Counted from the first letter of the stretch, positions 6,750 to 15,070 are shown. The stretch is 16,944 nt of DNA from Azonexaceae bacterium (GCA_009469685.1 SSTA01000325.1:1-16944); one strand, 5' to 3'. The notes: generated by a model from the sequence alone, not told the origin. Numbers and translations: made by a program.

Positions 6750-8660
6750 ATGAGCGATTTTGCGGGCATGGAAGACCTGTTGCAGGATTTCCTGCAGGAA
6801 GCCCACGACCTGTTGTCGGACGTGGACAACAAGCTGGTGGACTTGGAGCGCATGCCCGACGACCGCGGGCTGCTCAACGACATCTTCCGCGGGTTTCACA
6901 CCATCAAAGGCGGAGCAGGGTTCCTCAATGCCGCAGAGTTGGTCACCCTTTGCCACCTTACGGAAAATCTTTTCGACCGGCTCCGTAATGCCGAGCTCCA
7001 CCTGTCGCCCGAGCTCATGGACACCATCATGGCGGCCACCAAGGGCGTGCGGGAAATGTTCGGCGAGCTGTCCCAGGGGGTACAACCCCAATCCGCCGAT
7101 CCGGGCGTATTGGGCGCCCTGCACGCTGCTTTGGGCGAGGGATCGGCGGTTGCCCATGCCTCCCCAGCCGTAGCGGCTCCGCCGCCCCAGCCCGCGGCTG
7201 CTGCCGCCCAGGGAGGGGATCCCGATTGGAACGCCTTGCACGCCGCGGCAAGCGGGCAACCCGCAAGCCAGGCGGCCGCGCCGGTCGCGGCCGCTGTTGC
7301 CCCCGCGTCGTCGGCCGAAATGGTGGTCCAGCCCGCTGGTACGCCAGCAACCCCCGCGGCGGCCCAGAGTGCGCCATCCCCCTATGGAAGGCGTTCGACC
7401 GACAAGCCGGGAGGCGCTGCCGTAGGCCGCCGGACCGAAGAGCGGGCCAGGGAAAATACGATCCGGGTCGATACCGCGCGTCTCGATCAGGTCCTCAATC
7501 TTTCGGGCGAAATCGGGCTAACCAAGAATCGATTGACGAGTCTGCGGGCTGACATCCTGGCAGGCAAGAGCGATTCGGAGACTTTGCATGCCCTCGACCA
7601 GGCGGTGAGCCAACTCGATTTGCTGGTGTCGGATCTTCAGAACTCGGTGATGAAGACCCGCATGCAGCCCATCGGTCGCCTGTTCCAGAAATACCCGCGG
7701 ATTGCCCGCGATCTGGCGCGACAGTTGGGTAAGGACGTCGAACTTGTCCTGGCGGGTGAGGAAACCGAGGTGGACAAGACCATGATCGAGGATCTTGCCG
7801 ATCCCCTGATCCACCTCATCCGTAACGCCGTCGACCATGGTGTCGAGGCGCCCCCCGAGCGCAAGGCAGTCGGTAAACCGGAGAAGAGCCTGGTGCGGCT
7901 GGAGGCTCGCCAGGAAGGCGATCACATCGTCCTCATCATTGCCGACGACGGCAAGGGCATGAGCGCCGAACGCATTCGCGCCAAAGCCGTGGAAAAGGGC
8001 CTGATCACCGAAGAGGAAGCGAATACCCTAGACGAGCGCCAAAGTCTCAATCTCATTTTTCTGCCGGGATTCTCGACCAAGACCCAGATCTCCGATGTCT
8101 CCGGCCGCGGTGTCGGCATGGACGTCGTCAAGACCAACATCCAAAAGCTCAACGGCTCCATCGACATTCGGTCCGAGCCCGGCAAGGGGTCGGTCTTCAT
8201 CATCTCGCTTCCCCTGACCCTCGCCATCCTGCCCGTGCTCCTGGTCCTGCTGGGCGATCAGCCTTTCGCCCTGCCGCTGTCCCTGGTGCGGGAAATCCTG
8301 CCGATCGAGCACGACAAGATCCAGGAGGTTGGCGGCAAGGAAACCCTGGTGGTGCGCGGCGAGGTGCTTCCGGTGATCTCTCTTGCCCGGCTGCTGGGTT
8401 GGCCCCTGAATCGTCACCCGGAATACGGGGTGTTCATGCAGACCGCGGAACGCAGCTTCATTCTCGGGGTGGATAGTTTTGCCGGCCGCGACGACGCGGT
8501 GATCAAATCCCTCGAAGATTTCCGGCCGCGAGGCGTGGCGGGGGTCACCACCCTGTCCAACGGTCAGATTGTCTTGATTCTCGACATGAAGGAACTGCTC
8601 TCCGATCTGGGACAGCATCCCGATGTCGATCGGGGCATGCGAGCCCTGGAGTTCTCCTGA
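6750..8660 (+). CDS. cheA: Chemotaxis histidine kinase CheA without an obvious P2 domain
   Basis: Receptor-controlled histidine kinase (636 aa) that phosphorylates CheY, CheB and the CheV receivers. P1 (HPt) spans about residues 1-125, with phospho-accepting H50 in FRGFHTIKGGAGF. An alanine/proline linker follows (about 130-230). P3, the dimerisation domain, begins at NTIRVDTARLDQVLNLSGE (236-254). The P4 ATPase has the N box HLIRNAVDHGVE (355-366), G1 DDGKGM (399-404), F box LPGFSTK (438-444) and G2 GRGVGMD (452-458). P5, the CheW-like coupling domain, covers about 490-625. The linker is too short and low in complexity to hold a normal P2 (CheY/CheB-docking) domain. ATG 6750 has GAGGAG at 6737-6742. 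It is the last gene of its operon, closed by a hairpin 24 nt later. Confidence 0.97.
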   Translation: MSDFAGMEDLLQDFLQEAHDLLSDVDNKLVDLERMPDDRGLLNDIFRGFHTIKGGAGFLNAAELVTLCHLTENLFDRLRNAELHLSPELMDTIMAATKGVREMFGELSQGVQPQSADPGVLGALHAALGEGSAVAHASPAVAAPPPQPAAAAAQGGDPDWNALHAAASGQPASQAAAPVAAAVAPASSAEMVVQPAGTPATPAAAQSAPSPYGRRSTDKPGGAAVGRRTEERARENTIRVDTARLDQVLNLSGEIGLTKNRLTSLRADILAGKSDSETLHALDQAVSQLDLLVSDLQNSVMKTRMQPIGRLFQKYPRIARDLARQLGKDVELVLAGEETEVDKTMIEDLADPLIHLIRNAVDHGVEAPPERKAVGKPEKSLVRLEARQEGDHIVLIIADDGKGMSAERIRAKAVEKGLITEEEANTLDERQSLNLIFLPGFSTKTQISDVSGRGVGMDVVKTNIQKLNGSIDIRSEPGKGSVFIISLPLTLAILPVLLVLLGDQPFALPLSLVREILPIEHDKIQEVGGKETLVVRGEVLPVISLARLLGWPLNRHPEYGVFMQTAERSFILGVDSFAGRDDAVIKSLEDFRPRGVAGVTTLSNGQIVLILDMKELLSDLGQHPDVDRGMRALEFS

Positions 8661-8683
8661 TTCCACTTGAGAGTCAACGGGTT

Positions 8684-8713
8684 AACGGGGGCTTCGGCCC
8701 CCGTTCCTATTTT
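8684..8713 (+). terminator. Intrinsic terminator after cheA
   Basis: A perfect 9-bp stem (AACGGGGGC 8684-8692 with GCCCCCGTT 8697-8705) is closed by a TTCG loop, the very stable C(UUCG)G tetraloop, and followed by CCTATTTT. This is the clearest transcription end signal in the window and separates the che operon from the flhB operon. Confidence 0.82.
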
Positions 8714-8837
8714 CAGGTTTACCTTATTGTCATCGGCTTACCGTTGGCATCTTAGAAACGAATTAAAAAATATCGGCTACCTGTTTAATTTTCTTGAATT
8801 TTTCCTATAATAGCCGCAAGCAACCTGCGAAGCGGCC
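8714..8837 (+). promoter_or_regulatory. AT-rich regulatory region upstream of flhB
   Basis: The stretch between the cheA terminator and flhB is much richer in A and T than its surroundings. It contains ATCGGCT at 8732-8738 and again at 8772-8778, exactly 40 bp apart, each followed by a TACC/ACC. Read on the minus strand these are GCCGAT boxes like the -10 of sigma-28 promoters. A good sigma-70 -10 lies at 8806-8811. No open reading frame of note lies here. Confidence 0.5.
8784..8811 (+). promoter_or_regulatory. Candidate sigma-70 promoter of the flhB-motD operon
   Basis: A perfect TATAAT at 8806-8811 is preceded at 16 nt by TTTAAT (8784-8789), a weak -35. Transcription would begin near 8818, leaving a leader of about 20 nt before flhB. 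A weak -35 suggests that an activator is needed, as is usual for class II flagellar promoters; which one cannot be seen. Confidence 0.5.
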
Positions 8838-9971
8838 ATGGCGGAAGAGAGCGACCTCGACAGAACGGAAGCGCCTACAGGCAGGCGCATCGAGCAGGCC
8901 CGGGAACAGGGCCAGGTGCCTCATTCCCGAGAACTCGGCACTTTCTTGACCCTGATGGTCTCGGCGGCAGCGCTTTGGATGGCCGGGGGTTGGTTTTCCC
9001 GGGGGGCGATGGAGGTGACCCGCAAAGGGTTCGTCTTCGATTCCGGAAATTTGAGTGATCCCCGGGGGATGCTGATCCGTTTCGGAGAAATCGGTGGCGA
9101 TGCGGCTGTTCTGGTGGCGCCCCTGTTGGCATTGCTGGTTCTTGCGTCCTTGCTACCCCCGTTCTTTCTCAATGCGTGGGTCTTCGCACCCAAAGCCCTG
9201 GCGCCCGACTTGGCGCGGCTCAATCCGCTGACCGGATTCGGACGCATGTTTTCCTGGTCAAGTCTGGCGGAATTGGGCAAGGCGATGCTCAAGGCCATTC
9301 TGGTCGGCGGCGTTGGCGTCCTGGTTGTTTGGAATCTCCATGGCGAGATCATCGCCCTGCTGGCGGAACCTCTGGAGAGCGGAGTGATGCACGCCGGGCG
9401 CCTGATCTCGCTGGCCTTCTTGTTGCTGGCCGGAGTTCTGGTTCTGGTGGTGGCCGCCGACGTTCCCTTCCAGCTCTGGCAGTACTTCGACCGCCTGAAA
9501 ATGACTCGCGACGAAGTGCGGCAGGAAATGAAGGAAATGCTGGGTGATCCCCAGGTCAAGGGGCGTATCCGTAGTCTTCAGCTGCAAGCGGCCCGTCGCC
9601 GCATGATGGCCGCCGTGCCCAAGGCCGACGTGGTGGTGACCAATCCCACCCATTTCGCCGTGGCACTGGCCTATAAGCAAGGAATGGCGGCGCCCAAGGT
9701 AGTGGCCAAGGGAACCGGCGAAATCGCGCGTCGCATCCGCGAAATTGCGGCGTTCCACGCGGTTCCTTTGCTCGAGGCACCGCCCTTGGCGCGGGCACTC
9801 CACAAGCATGTGGAACTCGACGCCGAGATCCCGGCCAACCTGTACGCAGCGGTGGCAGAAGTGCTGGCCTACGTTTTTCAGCTGAGCCAGTGGCGCGCTC
9901 GGGGAGGGCAGTATCCCCTGCCTCCGCGCGACCTCCCGGTGCCTGCCGACCTCGTTCCGGAGCCGAGCTAA
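8838..9971 (+). CDS. flhB: Flagellar type III export protein FlhB
   Basis: Inner-membrane export-gate protein that switches secretion from rod/hook to filament substrates. The 377-aa product begins with the family-typical DLDRTEAPTGRRIEQAREQGQVPHSRE. About four hydrophobic segments follow (near 35-55, 88-112, 148-168 and 188-210), then a cytoplasmic domain with the autocleavage motif NPTH at 269-272 inside VVVTNPTHFAVALAYK. Cleavage between N269 and P270 is known for the family. Length is close to E. coli FlhB (382 aa). It is the first gene after the AT-rich promoter region and has only a weak ribosome site before ATG 8838. The stop TAA is immediately followed by the flhA start with no spacer. 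The type III secretion homologues (YscU/SpaS) are excluded by the flagellar context. Confidence 0.97.
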   Translation: MAEESDLDRTEAPTGRRIEQAREQGQVPHSRELGTFLTLMVSAAALWMAGGWFSRGAMEVTRKGFVFDSGNLSDPRGMLIRFGEIGGDAAVLVAPLLALLVLASLLPPFFLNAWVFAPKALAPDLARLNPLTGFGRMFSWSSLAELGKAMLKAILVGGVGVLVVWNLHGEIIALLAEPLESGVMHAGRLISLAFLLLAGVLVLVVAADVPFQLWQYFDRLKMTRDEVRQEMKEMLGDPQVKGRIRSLQLQAARRRMMAAVPKADVVVTNPTHFAVALAYKQGMAAPKVVAKGTGEIARRIREIAAFHAVPLLEAPPLARALHKHVELDAEIPANLYAAVAEVLAYVFQLSQWRARGGQYPLPPRDLPVPADLVPEPS

Positions 9972-12056
9972 ATGGCCAGTACGACGCTCACGCTGCAGAA
10001 TTTCCTGGGTCGCTTCAATGTGACCCAGCTGGCGGCGCCAGTCCTCATCCTGATGATCCTGGCGATGATGGTGCTGCCGCTGCCGGCCTTCATCCTGGAC
10101 GTCTTGTTCACCTTCAATATCGCGCTCTCCATTCTCGTGCTCCTGGTGGCGGTGAATACCCGGAAGACGCTCGATTTCTCAGTCTTTCCCACCGTTCTGC
10201 TGCTGACCACCTTGCTGCGGCTCTCCCTGAACGTCGCGTCCACCCGCATCGTCATGCTGGAGGGGCACACCGGTCCCGACGCTGCGGGAAAGGTGATCGA
10301 AGCCTTCGGCCACTTTCTGGTGGGGGGGAATTTTGCGGTCGGCATCGTCGTCTTCCTCATCCTGGTGGTGATCAATTTCGTGGTCATCACCAAGGGTGCC
10401 GGCCGAGTGGCCGAAGTCTCGGCACGCTTCACCCTGGATGCCATGCCCGGCAAGCAGATGGCCATCGACGCGGACCTCAACGCCGGGCTCATCGCCGAAG
10501 AGGAAGCCCGTCGGCGCCGTAGCGATATCGCCCGGGAGGCCGAGTTTTTCGGGTCCATGGACGGTGCCTCCAAATTCGTTCGGGGCGACGCCATCGCCGG
10601 CATCGTGATCATGGTCATCAACGTCTTCGGGGGCCTGATCGTCGGCGTCTTCCAGCACAACATGGAGATTGCCCTGGCGGCGCGGAACTACACCTTGCTG
10701 ACCATCGGCGATGGTTTGGTGGCACAGGTTCCCGGCCTCATCATTTCCATCGCCGCGGGCATGGTGGTGACCCGAGTTTCCGACGACCGGGATGTCGGAC
10801 AACAGTTCCTCGGCCAGATGTTCCGCAATTGGCGGGTCATGGCCGTGACCGCGGCAATTGTCGGAATGCTCGGCCTGATACCGGGCATGCCCAACTTGGT
10901 CTTCCTCCTCATGGCGGGCCTGCTCGGTTGGACCACCTGGAAGATGATGGACGCCGAGATCAAGGCTACGCCGGCCCCAGTTACCGTTGCGCCGGCCCCG
11001 ATTCCCGACGTGCAGGAAGCCAGTTGGGCAGACGTCGCGCCGCTGGATGTGCTGGGCCTGGAAGTGGGTTACCGCCTGATTCCCTTGGTGGACAAGACTC
11101 AGGACGGCGAGCTCCTGCGCCGGATCCGCGGCCTGCGGAAGAAATTTGCCCAGGAAGTCGGTTTCCTGGTCTCGCCCGTACACATTCGCGACAATCTGGA
11201 ACTCAAGCCCAACGCCTACCGTATTCTCCTCAAAGGTGTGGAAGTGGGTCGGGGAGAGGCTTTCCCGGGCCAGTTCCTGGCTATCAATCCGGGTCGCGTC
11301 GCCGGGACAGTGTCCGGCACTCCGACCACCGATCCGGCCTTCGGCTTGCCCGCTGTATGGATCGGGGCCGGCGACAAGGACCAGGCTCAGGCCTATGGCT
11401 ACACGGTCGTCGATCCCTCGACCGTGGTGGCGACCCACCTCAACCATCTGATCCTCACCCACGCCGCTGAACTCCTCGGTCGGCAGGAAGTGCAGCAACT
11501 CCTCGATCACCTGGGCAAGGAAATGCCCAGACTGGTCGAGGACCTGGTGCCCAAAGTGCTGCCCCTTGGCGCTTTGCAAAAAGTGCTGCAGAACCTTCTG
11601 GAAGAGGGGGTGCATATCCGGGACGTGCGTTCGATCATCGAAACGCTGGCCGATCACGCGGCGCGTACCCAGAACGCAGACGAGCTTACGGTTCAGGTGC
11701 GCGCGGCCCTGGGTCGGGCGATCGTGCAGCAGCTTTTCCCGGGGACCGGCGAAGTCCAGGTCATGACCCTGGATCCCGCTTTGGAGCGGCTGCTCGGCCA
11801 AGCGGTGACCGGCGGTGGCGAAAATGCCAGTTTCGAACCCGGGCTGGCGGACAGCCTCGTCCGGGAAACGGTGCAGGCCTCCCGTCGTCAGGAGGAGCTT
11901 GGTCTCAGTCCGGTCCTCCTGGTCCCTGCCAGTTTGCGCGTACTCCTGTCCCGCTTCTTGCGCCGTTCCGTCCCGCAGCTCAAGGTTCTGGCCCATAACG
12001 AAATTCCCGAAACCCGCATCATCAAGGTGACCTCGATCATCGGAGGCAGAGCATGA
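9972..12056 (+). CDS. flhA: Flagellar type III export protein FlhA
   Basis: Largest component of the flagellar export gate (694 aa; E. coli 692). The N-terminal half (to about residue 325) holds about eight hydrophobic segments, with the conserved RLSLNVASTRIVML segment at 83-96 and the FHIPEP-family cytoplasmic loop RFTLDAMPGKQMAIDADLN (152-170). The C-terminal cytoplasmic domain (about 345-694), which docks chaperone-substrate complexes as a nonamer, starts after an alanine/proline linker (APVTVAPAPIPD). ATG 9972 has GGAG at 9959-9962 inside flhB. The 3' end overlaps flhF by 4 nt (ATGA). Docked chaperones would include FlgN, which is encoded at the right edge of the window. Confidence 0.98.
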   Translation: MASTTLTLQNFLGRFNVTQLAAPVLILMILAMMVLPLPAFILDVLFTFNIALSILVLLVAVNTRKTLDFSVFPTVLLLTTLLRLSLNVASTRIVMLEGHTGPDAAGKVIEAFGHFLVGGNFAVGIVVFLILVVINFVVITKGAGRVAEVSARFTLDAMPGKQMAIDADLNAGLIAEEEARRRRSDIAREAEFFGSMDGASKFVRGDAIAGIVIMVINVFGGLIVGVFQHNMEIALAARNYTLLTIGDGLVAQVPGLIISIAAGMVVTRVSDDRDVGQQFLGQMFRNWRVMAVTAAIVGMLGLIPGMPNLVFLLMAGLLGWTTWKMMDAEIKATPAPVTVAPAPIPDVQEASWADVAPLDVLGLEVGYRLIPLVDKTQDGELLRRIRGLRKKFAQEVGFLVSPVHIRDNLELKPNAYRILLKGVEVGRGEAFPGQFLAINPGRVAGTVSGTPTTDPAFGLPAVWIGAGDKDQAQAYGYTVVDPSTVVATHLNHLILTHAAELLGRQEVQQLLDHLGKEMPRLVEDLVPKVLPLGALQKVLQNLLEEGVHIRDVRSIIETLADHAARTQNADELTVQVRAALGRAIVQQLFPGTGEVQVMTLDPALERLLGQAVTGGGENASFEPGLADSLVRETVQASRRQEELGLSPVLLVPASLRVLLSRFLRRSVPQLKVLAHNEIPETRIIKVTSIIGGRA

Positions 12057-13438
12057 ACGTCAGAAGATTCATCGCCGCCAACGCCCGCGAAGCGTTGAAG
12101 AAAGTCAAGGAGACCCTGGGCAACGATGCCATCATTCTCTCCAACCGGGGAATTCCCGGCGGGGTCGAGATCATGGCCGTGGCGTCCAGGGACATGGCGA
12201 TGATCGTTCCCACGCCGGCAACGGATCGTCCGGCTGCCGTGCGCCCGGCGCCCGATTCCGAAGACGACTATCAGGTGACCCTCAGTCACCCCAAGTCCGC
12301 AGCGCCGGCAGCGCCCAGGCCTGCGGTGAGACAGCAGCCCGTGATGGCGGGCGAACCTGCCACCCAGGCCGTGATCAATGCCGGAATTCCGCGAACCGGC
12401 GCGCTCCGCAATTTCGAAACACCCCGCCCGGCCATGGCTCCGGTACCCCAGCCGCGCGAAGTTGCCGAGCCCCGGCGTGAAGCGGAAGTCGTTCCTGCCG
12501 CCGTGATGGAGGAAATCCGCTCGTTGCGCAGGATCGTCGAACAGCATCTGGCGGGCTTCGCCTGGGGCGAAGCCACGCGCTCCGCGCCGGCCAAGAGCGA
12601 AACCCTGCGGCAGCTTCTGGACGCAGGGTTTTCGCCCCAATTTGCCCGCGACGTTTTGGTCGGTCTGCCACCGGAATTCGATGCGTCCCAGGCGATGGCC
12701 TGGGTCAAGGGGGCTGCAGACCGAAGCCTGGTTACCATCGGGATCGAGGACGACATTGTCGATCGAGGCGGAGTCTATGCCTTGGTGGGGCCAACGGGAG
12801 TCGGCAAGACCACCACGACCGCCAAGCTGGCGGCCCGCTGCGTCCTGCGCCACGGAGCCAACAAGGTAGCCCTGGTGACCACCGACGGTTATCGGATCGG
12901 CGCCCATGAGCAATTGCGCATCTACGGCAGAATTCTCGGCGTTTCCGTGCATCTGGTGAAGGATGCGGCAGAACTGCAGCAGACTCTGGCCGAGCTCCGC
13001 CATAAGCACATGGTCCTCATCGACACAATGGGCATGAGCCAGAAAGATAAACTCGTTCCGGAACTCACCGGCATGCTGGCGGGTTGCCAAGTCCAAAGGT
13101 TACTGCTGCTTTCATCGACCTCCCGGGGCGACACTCTGGACGACGTCGTCAAGGCTCACGAGGGCGAGCAACTCGTCGGCTGCATCCTGACCAAGATCGA
13201 CGAAGCCGCCAGCCTTGCCACCGCTCTCGACGTCATCATGCGCCACCGCCTGCGGCTCCTCTACGTGTCCAATGGCCAGCGTGTGCCCGAAGACTTGCAC
13301 CTCCCGAATCGCACCTATTTATTGCACCGGGCCTTCAAGGATCTGCCCACCGATTCGCCCCACCGCCTCGCAGGCAGCGAGCCTGCGATGATGATGGCCA
13401 GTGCTGGCGTCACCGCGGCGGGGGTGAGCCGTGGCTGA
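12053..13438 (+). CDS. flhF: Flagellar biosynthesis GTPase FlhF
   Basis: SRP-type GTPase that marks the cell pole for flagellum assembly. The 461-aa protein has a B domain (about 1-140) starting MNVRRFIAANAREALKKVK, with a proline/alanine-rich stretch. An N domain (about 150-225) and the G domain follow. Nucleotide motifs are GPTGVGKTT (246-254), VTTDGYRIGAHEQL (275-288), DTMGMSQKD (324-332) and TKID (380-383). The DTMG/TKID forms differ slightly from the DTAG/TKLD of SRP GTPases; I recall similar variants in other FlhF proteins. ATG 12053 overlaps the flhA stop, with GGAGG at 12042-12046, so translation is probably coupled. It overlaps flhG by 8 nt. FlhF with FlhG points to polar flagellation. 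Confidence 0.97.
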   Translation: MNVRRFIAANAREALKKVKETLGNDAIILSNRGIPGGVEIMAVASRDMAMIVPTPATDRPAAVRPAPDSEDDYQVTLSHPKSAAPAAPRPAVRQQPVMAGEPATQAVINAGIPRTGALRNFETPRPAMAPVPQPREVAEPRREAEVVPAAVMEEIRSLRRIVEQHLAGFAWGEATRSAPAKSETLRQLLDAGFSPQFARDVLVGLPPEFDASQAMAWVKGAADRSLVTIGIEDDIVDRGGVYALVGPTGVGKTTTTAKLAARCVLRHGANKVALVTTDGYRIGAHEQLRIYGRILGVSVHLVKDAAELQQTLAELRHKHMVLIDTMGMSQKDKLVPELTGMLAGCQVQRLLLLSSTSRGDTLDDVVKAHEGEQLVGCILTKIDEAASLATALDVIMRHRLRLLYVSNGQRVPEDLHLPNRTYLLHRAFKDLPTDSPHRLAGSEPAMMMASAGVTAAGVSRG

Positions 13439-14318
13439 CTTTTGCAGCGATCAGGCCGCTGGTCTGCGTCGCCTGTTCGGCGGGGGACGCCTGCAGGTGG
13501 TCAGTTTTGCGGCCGGCTGTGTCGGGGTGGGTAAGACTGCCACCATCGCCAATCTGGCCGTTGCGCTGGCGCGGCAGGGACGTGAAGTTCTTTGTATCGA
13601 CGAATCGTCCGGGAGCGACGACCTTGCCGCCGCCTTCGGTCTGATCGCCCGTTACGATCTGCTCCACGTGGTTGAGCGGGAACGCTCGCTCGGCGAGGTC
13701 TTGGTCCAGCCGCAGGCAGGTCTGCACATCTTGCCGGCCGCCCGTGCCGCTCAGAAACTTGGCGTTCTGACGGCAGCGCAGCAGCAATGGCTTATGGCAT
13801 CCGTGGGCGGGCTCGCGCGGCCGATCGACGTCATCCTGATCGATGCCGGTATCGGTCATCGCCAAGGGTTTTCACCCCTCGGACTGGTATCCCAGGAAAC
13901 GGTATTCGTCCTCTCCGGAAACAGCACGTCGATCACCGAGGCCTATACCGCGATCAAGAAACTGAGTCAGCGTCACTCCCGTCGTCACTTCCGCATCCTC
14001 GTGAACAAAGTGCGTTGCGAAGCGGACGCCCGCGCCATATTCGACAATATGGCCCTGGTGGCTGCCCAAAAGGGAATCGCGAGACTCGAGTATGTCGCTT
14101 CGATCCCCTTGGACGAATCGATGCGCCAGACGGGCCAACTCTGCAAGCCCGTAGTCGCCGCTGCGCCGGAGAGCGCCGCTGCCGAAGCCTTTCGCGACGT
14201 TGCAGCGGCCATGGCCGGATGGTCCAGGCTGGAGGCCGACGCCAGCGGGGTCGAGCACTTTATGCAGCAACTGCTACACTTAAGCCAACGCATCCCGACA
14301 AACCACTCCAGAATCTGA
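13431..14318 (+). CDS. flhG: Flagellar number regulator FlhG (FleN), MinD-like ATPase with altered Walker A
   Basis: MinD/ParA-type ATPase that antagonises FlhF and limits flagellar number; 295 aa from GTG 13431. The N-terminus contains DQAAGLRRLF (7-16), matching the DQAxxLR helix by which FlhG proteins stimulate the FlhF GTPase. The Walker A region is AGCVGVGKTA (28-37). Family members normally read GKGGVGKT, so the signature lysine is replaced by C30 while K35-T36 are kept. Walker B-like VILIDAGIG (134-142) is present; the usual DADLGLAN loop is changed to DESSGSDD (57-64). The C-terminus ends in a helix (VEHFMQQLLHLSQRI) that may be the membrane-targeting sequence. The stop shares one base with the fliA start. 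Neighbours leave little doubt of identity. Confidence 0.93.
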   Translation: MADFCSDQAAGLRRLFGGGRLQVVSFAAGCVGVGKTATIANLAVALARQGREVLCIDESSGSDDLAAAFGLIARYDLLHVVERERSLGEVLVQPQAGLHILPAARAAQKLGVLTAAQQQWLMASVGGLARPIDVILIDAGIGHRQGFSPLGLVSQETVFVLSGNSTSITEAYTAIKKLSQRHSRRHFRILVNKVRCEADARAIFDNMALVAAQKGIARLEYVASIPLDESMRQTGQLCKPVVAAAPESAAAEAFRDVAAAMAGWSRLEADASGVEHFMQQLLHLSQRIPTNHSRI

Positions 14319-15070
14319 TGTACACCCCCGCTGGTCAGCCGGAGAGAGAACAGCTGGTTCAGCGCTTCGTGCCGCTGGTGAAGCGTATCGCCTATCACCT
14401 GATGGCGCGGCTCCCGTCCAACGTTCTCTTCGACGACCTGGTCCAGAACGGGATGATTGGCTTGCTGGATGCCATCGGACGTTTCGAGGAAGGCTTCGGC
14501 GCCCAGTTCGAAACCTACGCGACGCAGCGCATCCGGGGTGCCATGCTCGACGGCTTGCGGGAAAACGATTGGCTGCCCCGTCACCTGCGGCGGGAATTGC
14601 GTCGTATCGAATCCACGATCCATCAGCTTGAGCAAGCCCATGGGCGAGCACCATCCGAAAAGGAATTGGCCGACTCCCTGGGCATGAGCCTCGCCGATTA
14701 CCAGAAAACCCTACTCGAAGCCCGCGGGCACCAGCTCGTCTACTTCGAGGATTTTGCCGGCGAGGGCGACGAGGACTATCTGGACCGGCACTTCACGGAT
14801 AATGAGGCCGACCCCGCTCGTCTTTTCGAAGAGCGCAATGTGCGCGAAGTTCTGGTCGCCGCGATCGATCAACTCCCGGAGCGGGAGAAACTGGTGATGG
14901 CCCTCTACTATGAGCAGGAACTCAACTTGCGCGAGATCGGCGAAGTGCTGGACGTGACCGAATCGCGTGTGTGCCAGCTCCACAGTCAAGCCATCGCACG
15001 CCTGCGCAGTCAGGTTGTCGGGACGCTGAAGGCACCGGCCAAACCGAAGCGGGAGAAGGCCCGTGGATAA
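14318..15070 (+). CDS. fliA: Flagellar sigma factor FliA (sigma-28)
   Basis: Sigma factor for late flagellar, stator and many chemotaxis genes; held inactive by FlgM until hook completion. The 250-aa product (E. coli 239) has sigma region 2 with LFDDLVQNGMIGLLDAIGRFE (38-58) and FETYATQRIRGAMLDGLRENDW (64-85), region 3 around 95-140, and region 4 with helix-turn-helix LREIGEVLDVTESRVCQLHSQAIARLR (204-230). I start at ATG 14318, where it overlaps the flhG stop as TGATG. An open frame runs further upstream inside flhG but has no sigma-factor character. There is no recognisable ribosome site, so translation most likely depends on termination of flhG. The 3' end overlaps motC by 8 nt. Confidence 0.97.
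   Translation: MYTPAGQPEREQLVQRFVPLVKRIAYHLMARLPSNVLFDDLVQNGMIGLLDAIGRFEEGFGAQFETYATQRIRGAMLDGLRENDWLPRHLRRELRRIESTIHQLEQAHGRAPSEKELADSLGMSLADYQKTLLEARGHQLVYFEDFAGEGDEDYLDRHFTDNEADPARLFEERNVREVLVAAIDQLPEREKLVMALYYEQELNLREIGEVLDVTESRVCQLHSQAIARLRSQVVGTLKAPAKPKREKARG

Noticed and set aside
8744..8760. A TGGCA element as sigma-54 promoter for flhB
   Set aside because: The -24-like TGGCA at 8745 has no GC at the required -12 position, and the nearby perfect TATAAT explains the promoter better.
10179..11996. A 605-codon open frame on the minus strand opposite flhA
   Set aside because: Composition (His, Gly, Gln-rich) and full antisense overlap with a clear FlhA indicate a codon-bias shadow.
13787..14317. 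Upstream in-frame extension of fliA inside flhG
   Set aside because: The sequence has no sigma-factor features, while the segment is coding for FlhG in another frame; ATG 14318 gives a family-sized FliA.
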